From NCBI GenBank assembly GCA_003254885.1, contig QANT01000025.1, forward strand, positions 1 to 64,000: 64,000 nucleotides of DNA. Direction: 5' to 3'. The notes under the pieces are model-generated. The model saw only the letters and a list, made by a program, of their open reading frames with translations. It made no database searches and was not told where the DNA came from. Each line of letters opens with the position of its first letter. The first letter of the stretch is position 1. This stretch comes from Purshia tridentata (taxonomy: Eukaryota; Streptophyta; Magnoliopsida; Rosales; Rosaceae). Shown here piece by piece: positions 45,475-55,248 of this stretch. A program made the position numbers and the translations under genes.

Positions 45475-47767
45475 TTTATAGTTTAAGGCTAATTCTAATT
45501 GAAATAGTAGTGTGCGTTTCGTTGGGCTTTGCCGGAAGGATACGCCACCCCTTGGTGATAGCTGGTGGCACAACTGTAAATAATAAAGTGTTTTTATTTT
45601 GGTACAATAAATAATAAAGTCAATGCTTTTTTTTACGGCCAATAAAGTCAATAAACAATAAAGTCAATGCTGTGAGTTACGCGCCTTACGCCTAATTTTT
45701 GACTTTTCAAAGGCTAAATACTAAATTAGATATGGGCTGGGTTCGGTTCATGAAATTAAATTTTGATTTTTTTTTTTTGAAATTCTATTTTTTTAAGATT
45801 TTGATATATTATTCGATCAAAATTTTGTTATAATTTTAATTATTTTAGTCTAATTTTCAACAAAAATTAAAAATTAAAAATCTTTCGAAATATTCATATA
45901 TTTTACCATCAAAATCCTAAATTTAATTGCTTGGTTGGGTTACTATGAACACTAATACCAAATGGCTGAAAACTTATGGACTCTTATCATAATGGTCTTC
46001 AAATTTTATTATGGACTTTTGGTTGTATTACTTTAATACAAAAAAAAAAATTTCTTGCATCAAATGAGTATGAACTTTCACCAGTATTACTTAAGTATAT
46101 TTTGTCCATTTCATCTTCTTTTTTTCCGTTAATTTTGGTTACGTGTGTCAAGTTAAGAAAAGATGTAGTTGATTTCCATTTTTACTTCTCAAAATAGGCT
46201 CACTTATGTATATAACACGTGATTAAAATTAATAGAAAAATTAAATCAAATTAACGGAATAGACTTAATTTATATTTGAATGAAAGTTCGCGGACTATAA
46301 AATTCAAGAAAACAAATTCTTAGACTAAAGTCATACTCATATAAAGTTTTAAGGACCATTTTTATATATTGTTCATGTTCTATAGTTCAAACTGTCCATC
46401 TTCAATGCTCATGTTCTACCTTGATAAAACCCATTTAATTTGTTTGTTATTGACTTATTTTGCAAAATGACATGATTTTTAAGGAATATTCGTTTAAGAT
46501 TTTAAATCTATTTTGAATTTTAATTTGCACGATCATATGATGGATTGATTAGGATTGAAATTGATCTTGAAAGTTAGAGTTCTTTTATCAACAGGTTTGA
46601 AAATCAAATTATAGCATTCCTACAAGTTGGGTTGGCGAGATCTGTTTTTGGTAAGGACGCACCATTAGTTTTTGTATAATTTAGTCGTTTGCTTGAGTCT
46701 CTGTGTACGGCACTTGGGCTGTGTAATGTGGCTTCTTGACATTTGGGCCTTGTTTGGAAGACAACAATTTTGGTGGAGGAAGAAGAATGTAGAAAAGGCA
46801 AGTCAATAGTGCAAAATTCCATATTAAGCTGAACTATGTGTTTGAAGGGAGCAAATGTCCCAAGCTCATTCGGGCACTTGCTCGAACATTAGGGTTGGCT
46901 TAAAAGGATATATTATTTTTATAATGAGATGGCCCCAACAAGACCTTGATTTGAATTGAAGTTCTCCAATCGCGCTTGAGTGATTAGTAGTTAATCTCCA
47001 ATACCTGATTAGTTTTCAGTCACCCAGAGGATATGCTGCTCCTAACTTAAGTCAATGGGCATATTTTCTAGGCGAAGAAAACAAAGGATAAACCTATACA
47101 AGGCAACAACAATCCTTAAATCATAAGGATATGGTGTTACTGTTGGAGCTCAAATAGTAGGAATGAATTCAAGGACTTTGACACGCACTGGTTTACACAA
47201 CTGGGCACTTTGTATGAACAAAAAAATCACAACACATGACACAGATTTCCATCTATTCTAAGGTTTGTCATAAATATTGGATTCAAACTTTTCGACCTTT
47301 TCTTCATAGTAATCCCACCTAACATTAAAGCTCACCATTTATGCTCTTCCAATTTAGCAAGAAAAGAGTGCCAGTCGGTCACTAAGGGCTAACGCAAAAG
47401 TAAAATTGTTGCAAACTGTGAGAGAGAGATTAGTTACTTTGGGCGTTTTGGCTCACCCCAAAATTTTTAAAATTCTACATTATAATAATAAAATATATAT
47501 ATTTTGCTAATCCAAGAAGAAAAATGCAAGCTAGATTGATGAAAGCTTACCAAATAAAGAAAAGTTTTAATTCCGAGAAGTAAAGCAACTGGGACAGAAA
47601 CAAATTTGAAAAGAAAACAGAAAACAGAAAGCAATGTTGTCCTAATGTGGGGCTCTCAAAAACAGATACCTACAGACACCCACCTCTGAGGGTGGTTCTT
47701 CCATTGAACCATGAAGTGCAAAATTACTTTCCTAAAGCATAGAAGCACCATATATTTAACCTAAAAA

Positions 47768-48564
47768 CTAGTAACTACTCACTACGGGATCAATTTCACT
47801 CCAATCTTCCAGTTCACCCATTCTCTCAATTAATGCCTGCAAGTTACAACACAAAACAGTCATAAAAACAGATTCTTTGATATCAAGCACAAATATTGCA
47901 AATAATCATATAGCAAATGCAAACATCAGCACATATGAACAAAAACTACAAGCACCAAATCAGGCTAGTCAGTGAGAAAATAAAAAAATAAAAAGAGTGG
48001 ATCCAGCCAACATTTTTATAACAAGAGTTTGTTCTTTTTATGACAAGAGTTTGTTCTGTAAGGGATATGGCTGTTGTATTTGAAATTTGTAATGTTGTTG
48101 TATTTCAAATCTGTATTTTGAAGTTCCAGTGCTGTTATGTTTGTTTAGCTGTGATCCCTTAGGAATAGGACTTCCACTATTATCGGCTTTGTTGGTATTT
48201 ACTTGTATTTAACTAGCAGCTGCAATCCTTGGCCAAAAAAAAAAAAAAAACTAGCAGCTGCAATCAATAAAAAGTTACGGTTTTCATTCACCAAAGTGTT
48301 AACCTCTATATGTTCTGTGGTGATGTTACTAATTAATCAACAAAAGTCCAATCCAACTTAACAAAAGGAAATAACACAAAACATTGATAAGAAGAGAAAA
48401 TTTCTCAAGCAGGAAAAGGAAGAGAACAACTTCTCACCTTGCCCGGTTATTTGAGCTCTCAAGCAAGCAAGAAATTTATAATGGAGTAGATTCACCTACC
48501 ATAAAAATAAATGAAAATGATTATCAATAAGATAACAAACTTGATATATATAATTAACGCAAGA
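47768..48564. other. 3' side of the K/E-rich gene
   Basis: Probably 3' UTR with introns. An AG acceptor at 47837 opens a 22-codon stretch (ALIERMGELEDWSEID) ending at a TAG. It reads like an exon but does not join in frame to the upstream exons I can define. Confidence 0.35.
48211..48265. repeat. 17-bp direct repeat flanking a poly-A tract
   Basis: AACTAGCAGCTGCAATC occurs at 48211-48227 and 48249-48265, with CTTGGCC plus an A run between. The layout resembles the target duplication and tail of a tiny retroposed insert, or a slippage event. Confidence 0.7.
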
Positions 48565-49581
48565 TTAATGAAAAGCATGATTAATTTTTAAATCTTTATT
48601 ACCAGTAGGTTTAGAATCGTTCAGAGATTTGCGAATGCCGATAACACCATCAGAGATCTTGACCAGAACTTCCTTGATTTCGGTAAGCAGAAGCTGATTT
48701 GGGGGCAATTCGAATTCGCCTTCGTCGTCTAGTTGTTTCCTCACCGCTGTGGCCAGTTTCTTCTCCGCTTTTTCTCTATTCCTCACATTGACCATACGTT
48801 CTTGATCGTTCCTGAGAAATTCGGGATGCCCATAACAGTGGCGAGGTTGATACTCAACGCATTTACGAAATCCCTAAAATAGAAACAAAAAGGTCAGTAC
48901 TTTAAAAAATTACAACAAATCAGATGTAATCAAATAACAAAAATTACAAGCACGACATACAAATTTGTTGAGTCTCCTGCAAAGGCTTGTAAAAGATCCA
49001 TTGCAGATGGATTTAGGTATAACATCATTAAAATCCTCTTTTATCAGCTCCATAAAGGTTCCACTTTCGCCCCATTTCATGCTTCCCCTCGTTTAAGGCT
49101 TTCTTCAGTTTGTATACAAATGGTTCCAAATTCCTACGCGTCTCAGCTTGATTTTCTTTCATTTTCTCAGCATTCGCATCTGACCCCTCATTTTCTTTAC
49201 TTTTCTTGGCCCATGTTCCTTCCTTTTCTTCGAATTCATAGTCGCATTAATCTCCTCAATTTCCCAGGTATTTGCAGTTGCGTCCGCCAGATTTTGCGCA
49301 ATCGCCGCCTCATGCTCTTTCACTTGCTCCACCGACTCCGCCTCTTTGGCTCCAACCTTCGCATTCGAAGTGGCCTCGTTCTTCTCTTCACTTCTTTGTT
49401 TTTTGGTAGTTGAATCCGCCATCTGATTTTCTTCAATCGCCCCCTCATTTTCTTTCAATTGCTGCACGGACTCCGCCTCTTTGGCTCCAACCTTCACATT
49501 CAAAGCTGGCTCGATCTCCTCTTCACTTCTTTGTTTGAATTTCAATCGGATCTTTATCTTCTTCTTGGAGTTTTCTTCCAT
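48565..49581 (-). CDS. Uncertain Lys/Glu-rich protein gene, possibly decaying
   Basis: I do not recognise a family. From ATG 49581 the frame runs 140 codons. It contains two copies of a charged repeat (QRSEE...VGAKEAESV.Q.KE.E.AI, about residues 18-62 and 63-105), probably coiled or disordered. It then stops at 49161. A different frame stays open with similar K/E-rich content over about 49210-49085 (KENQAETRRNLEPFVYKLKK). The original frame resumes about 49080-48961 (GTFMELIKEDFNDVIPK). A GT donor there joins in phase to an AG acceptor at 48874, giving 48873-48565 (CVEYQPRHCYGHPEFL, LPPNQLLLTEIKEVLVKI). So either two compensating frameshifts have occurred, or a short unusual intron removes about 49190-49080. 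A small downstream exon at 48494-48437 may hold the real stop. A Harbinger element ends 87 bp upstream of the ATG. Confidence 0.4.
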
Positions 49582-49900
49582 CAACAAATAGTGGATTAAA
49601 TTGCGAGCTTTGCTTGTGTTTGGATTATTAGAAATTTAGAGAGAAGTGAGTAGTCCTAACAGACTAAGGCCTTCTACTGTGGCAAAGTTTGATAGTCAAA
49701 TGAATTTTGGGTGTGTTAATAGTGTCTTTTGGGTATCAGTTTCACTATAGTGCTGATACTTATATTTGGGTATCAGGATTTTGTATCTAATTAAATTATG
49801 CTTATTATGGATTAAATGATTTATAATTTATAATTTATAATTTAAATATTTATGAAAATTATACCATTAGTTATATTTAAAAAAGATCTTTAATTTAATG

Positions 49901-50055
49901 TCAATATTGACTATATTTGAATATTTTATTTGTTTATCCAAATTAAAAATATATATATTATCACTAAAAAACGAAAGGTCAATATTGACTATATTTGAAT
50001 ATTTTATTTTGTTTACCCAAATTAAAAATATATATATTATTACTCAAAAACGATG
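49901..50055. repeat. 78-bp tandem duplication inside the Harbinger element
   Basis: Copies start at 49901 and 49979, both TCAATATTGACTATATTTGA, and run through AAATTAAAAATATATATATT with a few differences. Confidence 0.85.
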
Positions 50056-50078
50056 AATACAACATAATTTATTTTATT

Positions 50079-50327
50079 TCATGAAAGGTACACACGAAGT
50101 TGAAAAATCTCCTCCCAAAGCACCTCTTGTCTTTGATTAGCACCAAAACATGCATCTAGACACCTCTCTTGCCAAGCCTTCATTAGGGCTTGATCTTTAT
50201 TGTGTGACCAAGAAGTTCCCCTAGGTCTCACCAAACCAAAACATGCATCTAGACACCTCTCTTACCAAGCCTTCATTAGGGCTTGATCTTCATTGTGTGA
50301 CCAAGAAGTTCCCCTAGGTCTCACCAT
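50079..50327 (-). pseudogene. Myb/SANT-like ORF fragment of the Harbinger element
   Basis: From ATG 50327 the minus strand reads MVRPRGTSWSHNEDQALMKAW, then a stop. The next 93-bp repeat, in the same frame, reads RGTSWSHNKDQALMKAWQ, then ERCLDACFGANQRQEVLWEEI and a stop at 50079. The pattern RG.SW...ED..L..AW....DA..G.NQ....W matches the N-terminal Myb-like ORF carried by plant PIF/Harbinger elements (pattern recognition, not a search). It is only a short remnant. Confidence 0.6.
50142..50327. repeat. 93-bp tandem duplication
   Basis: Copies 50142-50234 and 50235-50327 differ at a few positions only (TTGCCAAG/TTACCAAG, TTTATTG/TTCATTG). The period is 31 codons, so the duplication keeps the frame of the Myb-like fragment. 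Confidence 0.95.
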
Positions 50328-51109
50328 GATAAAAACTAAATTTTTTTGTGTGAATTTGGTGTCAAAGCTTTGTGTTTGTGAGGAAACATTGTGATAGTGG
50401 GTGATATATATAAAAGTTTGGAGAATATGGCCGTTAGAAATTTTGTGGGATTTTTTAATAATTTTTTCGATTTTTCTAAATTTTAAAATTTGATTTTATG
50501 TTTTGATAAAAAAAAAAGGAGCTGGGCAGATCTGGGCCGTTGGTTTCCAACGGCCCATTAATCCAAGCTGCACAATTCAAACAGCAGGGCTGCGCGCATC
50601 ATAGCCGTTGGTTGGCCCAACGGTCAAATGATCCAGGCCTTCCGTGCCTCACAAGCGAGCCTAGGCGCGCCAGCCGACAGCTCCTCCATGCGCGGGACCC
50701 ACCTGCAGGCGCACTCAGCTACTTCTCTCTCCTGCTTTTTAGTTTCTCTCTCTCCCTTTTCACTTTATGGCAAGTGGGCCAGTTTTTTGGCTTTTGGCTT
50801 TTGATGATACCCAAATTTCAGTATCACTTTGGGTTTATACCCATTATGCCTTTCACATTCCGGCCCACAGTAGAAGATTAATGTCAAAATGATACCCATT
50901 TTGACTTATGGGTATCAAAATTCAGGTGCATAGTGGAGGGCCTAACCTAGCAGAGAACCGAGGCCCTGAAGAAGGAGAGTTAACACGTCAACTTGAAGCA
51001 GTTTGAGTTTTGGATCGTACCGGGCTTCCCTTTTGAGCCATCAGACAAAAGCCCAATTACATGATTTACCCTATTCTTTTCCTTTTTATTAATTTTATGA
51101 TGGTTCAGT

Positions 51110-51326
51110 CTATTCCGACCACTCTTAATTACCGAGTTGATCATCTTTAGGATATTCGACAATATTCTACCGAAATATTTGTGTTATTTTGATAGCCAAC
51201 TACTGAATCCTTTTGTATATTATACTATTTGACAATAGTCAACCGAAATAATACAAATATTTCTATAGACTATCGTTGAATGTTCTAAAGATGGTTAACT
51301 CAGTAATAAAGGATGGTCAGAATAGC
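51110..51326. mobile_element. Foldback MITE, about 217 bp
   Basis: The left arm from CTATTCCGACCACTCTTAAT and the right arm in reverse complement (CTATTCTGACCATCCTTTAT) align over about 85 bp. The alignment includes CATCTTTAG and GAAATATTTGT(G/A)TTATTT. No coding capacity, and the ends are approximate. Confidence 0.75.
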
Positions 51327-51329
51327 CTA

Positions 51330-52122
51330 CTCCTTTTATGATTCACCTTTTTTCGGTTTGTAGAAGATTTTTTTTTATTATTATAGTAGAGAGGAGGGTT
51401 CGAACATAGTATGTAAGAGTGAGTTTTTGTTCTCAGCTAGCTAGGTAAATTTCAATTTAATTTTGTAGAAGAACTTTATGATATACTTTAATTTTTTATT
51501 TTTTTGCCGATATTACACTTTCAAGTTTCAACTAAAGAAAGTGAAGAAATATTGAATGCCTTCTTGTATTTGATAAGTTGATGAATATAATAAAGGGAAA
51601 ATATTGAAGGATAAAGGACACACAGTATTGGTAGCTTTTTTAGTCAACTTTCTTTCAAATTTCACCTATTTTAAAGAGATTTTAAGAAGAACATCAGAGA
51701 ATCATTTTTTTCTCCCTTTTATTTTAATTTTTTCTAAATTTATAAAATAAATAGTTAATGATACACTCATTAAATAAACTCATTCTCAAACACTGAATGC
51801 TTTTCGCAAATCAATTAAAAGTGGACCGGTTTTTATTTTATTTTAGCATCTCACTTTATTTGTCCATGTATTTTGTTTTCCCATAGGTCCTAATTAATTA
51901 TTTTTACAAAAATTGGCATTGAGATTTGAGGTAGGTCGAGGCCACTGCATTATGCTCCACATGATTCCCATATGTTCTAATAAATTCACAAAAAGGACAT
52001 CAAGACATTTATTTCAACTCTCCTCTCCACCATTTATTTCCATCAGAACAAACCATTCATCCGAAAAGAGGGCAAAAGCAAACAACAAATTGATAAAACC
52101 ATGAAAAGGAAATTGCTCAATA
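51330..52122. other. Spacer downstream of the naphthoate synthase gene
   Basis: AT-rich, with no frame of note. The last part probably holds the naphthoate synthase 3' UTR. Confidence 0.5.
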
Positions 52123-54306
52123 TTAAGGTCGCCTGGGAAACTTTGAGAAATCTGGACGTCTACGTTGCATATATGCTGTCTTCCCCTCGTTACCTTCCTC
52201 AGTGCCATAAAAGATGAGTGTGGCATTTCCACCAAGTTCCTGCATTGGAAATATTGTTCAATAAGTTAACACATGCACAACATGATTGCTCTCAATGACA
52301 AAGTCATTTTATTGTTCAAGACTGCAGAGAATTCTATTAAATGTGTGATGGATGATAATTGAAGCTACCTGCAGTCCAGCATGACCATCGTCAACTGCAT
52401 TAAGAGCTGATTTCAGCACCCGAATTGCAGTTGGACTGTTTCTTATGATTTCTCGACACCACTTCACAGTTTCTTGCTCTAAACTCTCTAGCTGAATATA
52501 TGACAGTATAAAGTAGTGAACATGAGCTTTGTCAAACTGTCAACCTATATTATGGTTTCATTGGATTTGAACTTTTTGTGTATTTGTGTGTGGTCACACT
52601 AGATAAAAATAAAATGCAATCTTTTGCAATTACATGAAGATGCCACTTATATTCATATTCATAGTACATAAGACACACCATCAACGGTCAGGTTCCACTC
52701 AGATTGAGAGCTGTGAACTTACTGGTACAACAATGTTAACAAGTCCCATTTTCTCTGCTTCAGTAGCTGTGTAAAACCTTGCCAGAAACCACATTTCACG
52801 TGCTTTTTTCGGCCCAACCTGTTTAACCAAAAGGTCCACAACCATTCAGTACTAAGGGAAGTCCACCACATACCCAGTGAGAGAAATGTAATACAAGTAT
52901 TTGCATAACATAAGTCAACTTCTTACCAAACGGGACATGATGGAACTCCCATAACCAGCGTCAAAGCTTCCAACCTGCAAAATGTAAAAGTTGGGAGGGG
53001 TTTCCTATGTTAGCACATGCCAAATGCAATCCATTCTAGCACCTCGACTAAAGCTATTGTAAAAATAACCAGCATTATGGTTGACATAAGTACCTTGGGA
53101 CCAGTTTGACCAAAAATAGCATTGTCTGCTGCAATGGTTAGATCACAGACCATGTGTAATACATGTCCTCCCCCAACAGCATAACCAGCCACCTGATATA
53201 CCAAATAAAGACAATGGTTAATGTCTTAATGATGTAGTTCAAAATGGGATTATGTATTCACTAGTAAATTTGAGTAGGTGGTAAAACCATATGGAATCCA
53301 ATACTGGTGTTCTAACCATGCATATATAATTAACTTGCAAAGTTTAAGTTACACAGCTCTCCAACTGTCCAACATAAAAGGCCTAAAGAGATGCTAAGTG
53401 GGTTCAGAAAGGCATACCATGGCTATTACTGGTTTTGGAAGACGACGAACCTGCACCTGTAAATAGCAGTAAGAACAAAATTAAGGTTCAGAAAAATGTT
53501 CTAGTCAATTAGTGTGGCAGGACTCTTATTGCCTCGAAAAAAAACACTATGATTCATATATACCTGGAGGTCTAAAACATTAAGACGACCAAAATTTTCA
53601 TAATCAGAATAACCATCGGTGGTTCTCAAAGCCTGATCACCACCACTACAGAATGCCTTGTTTCCCTAAAACATCAAAACACCAACCAAACCAAACAGTG
53701 AAATTGACATAGATATGAGTCATTGCCACGAAAATTAGTGTTATGTATCTACTAGAATTCTAATACGTGTAGTAGACGAAAAAAAAAATAGAGCTACTTG
53801 TACATCCATTTCCTTACTCAAATGTCGACGCGAATGAGGTACCTTCCCAGTGAGAATGATGACGCCAATGGAACCGTCGTCCCTGGCATCGTTAAACGCG
53901 CGAATGAGCTCTTTAATCGTCTGCGGCCGGAACGCGTTTCTTCTCTCTGGCCGATTAATCGTAATCTACCAAAAACGAGAAATTTAGGCATCAAATCGAT
54001 CTCAAGTCCAAATCAAACTCAGTAACTAGTCGTTAAAAATTAAACCTTTGCTATTGCTTCGTCAACGGCTTTCTCGTAGATGATGTCGTTGAAGTCTTCG
54101 CCGGACTCGTCCCGAGCACTTTCCCAAACAACTTGGTGAGTTAGGACTTCACCGTGAGTTCGATGGTAGCTGTCGTTCATGGAAGCGTTAGATAAAGAAA
54201 TTGAGCTGCAGTTGGAAGATAAGTGGACCGGACTGAGATGGTTGGCAATGGAGGCCACTCTCCTAGTCATCGTGTTCATGAGCTCCTTCTCTGAGCTTGG
54301 TGCCAT
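52123..54306 (-). CDS. MENB: 1,4-dihydroxy-2-naphthoyl-CoA synthase, peroxisomal (9 exons)
   Basis: Crotonase-family enzyme that closes o-succinylbenzoyl-CoA to DHNA-CoA in phylloquinone (vitamin K1) synthesis. Exons on the minus strand are 54306-54046, 53965-53843, 53665-53564, 53456-53418, 53192-53094, 52974-52927, 52818-52723, 52491-52369 and 52239-52123, all in frame, giving 335 residues. A PTS2 motif fits RVASIANHL at residues 16-24, agreeing with the known peroxisomal site of this step in plants. The oxyanion-hole region FCSGGDQ is at 133-139, the second loop AGYAVGGGH at 177-185, and [10 protein letters not shown] at 210-219 contains the conserved active-site Asp. The C-terminus reads FPRRP. 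The length is typical for the plant enzyme including its leader. The start is the first ATG, and a downstream start would remove the PTS2. Confidence 0.97.
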
Positions 54307-55248
54307 TGAAGGAAAGCTGGAAAAGGTCAGAAATTGGAGCTACTGGTACAGCAATACTTGACTATGATATTGGAGACTTTTGAATATAAGCGTTGAAAAC
54401 GAAACCATGACATTGTTCATAGTTTGAGGACATTTTCGATTGGATAAGATAAGGCGCGGAGGTCAGCGGGCAATTTTCCAGAAACGGTGCGTTTCGTGAT
54501 GTTTCTGCTAACAGTCTCAACCTGGATCATGCGACGTCGTTTGGCGCTAAGGCAAAATTTCCATTGCAATTTGCAAACACGCTGTGTGGCTGAGTGGCCG
54601 TGCGCGCTCGAATTTCAGGAATCAGAAACCCGGCAAAGGTCAGAAATTCAACTTCTAAGCTTCATGAGTATTTTTAAATTCATACCTCTGACATGTTTTT
54701 AAGTCTAATTGTGCTATTATAAAGTTAATCATTATTCATTAACCTTATCGTTATATTTTACAATAATTCTAAATTGCAAATTGCAAGCTTGAATTGATGG
54801 GTGTTCATGCCCCTGTCTTCCTAGATTCCACTCCCTAGTCCCTATTCTGTTATAACTTTCCATTGCTTGAATTAATTTCTTTCTGGGTTTTTTCCTTTTT
54901 GAGTGTACACTGTTTTAAGTGTATATGGTTATGGTGCTTAATGCCCAATTGAACTTGCTTGCCTCTTGAGCTGTAGACAATTAATGAAAGTTCATAATGT
55001 TGTTTTTTGGATGAATTTATATGGCACATTATATTTTATAGATATTGATCCAGAACATGTCTTTCTCCTTGTATGTTGTCTTGTAATCATAGAGAGCCTA
55101 AGAAAGAAGAATTCCTATAAACTAGAACTGACTGCCAAATTATACACACTATACCCAATACTCTATCTGATTGTGTGAAAGGGGTCAGGAAATCATGCCG
55201 ACCACACAAAGTAAATACACCATCAGATATATATACCTAGTACTAAAA
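54307..55248. other. Spacer between the naphthoate synthase and polygalacturonase genes
   Basis: Promoter side of naphthoate synthase and 3' side of polygalacturonase, both minus strand. No gene seen. Confidence 0.55.

Larger units (their letters stand above)
43560..47767. other. Intergenic, about 4.2 kb
   Basis: AT-rich spacer with one TIR MITE (44272-44574) and a diverged direct repeat (45121-45178 and 45419-45474). No supported gene was found. A few open stretches below 80 codons have no domains. Confidence 0.6.
49668..50942. mobile_element. PIF/Harbinger-type DNA transposon (non-autonomous), 1275 bp
   Basis: The left end GGCCTTCTACTGTGG and the right end (reverse complement GGCCCTCCACTATGC) form terminal inverted repeats. 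Both are bordered by TAA (49665-49667 and 50943-50945), matching the 3-bp TWA target duplication of PIF/Harbinger. Subterminal GATACCC/GGGTATC motifs recur at both ends. Just inside the right end another TCTTCTACTGTGG copy appears in inverted orientation. No transposase was seen. The interior holds a short Myb/SANT-like ORF fragment on the minus strand and two tandem duplications. The GC-rich segment 50540-50720 differs in composition from the rest. Confidence 0.8.

Noticed and set aside
47768-47836. Last coding exon (ALIERMGELEDWSEID) of the K/E-rich gene
   Set aside because: Has a good acceptor but does not join in frame to any exon I could define, so it was left as a possible 3' UTR segment.
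54585-54640. tRNA-like start GTGGCTGAGTGGCC
   Set aside because: Resembles the D-arm of a Ser/Leu tRNA, but no anticodon arm or matching acceptor stem follows.
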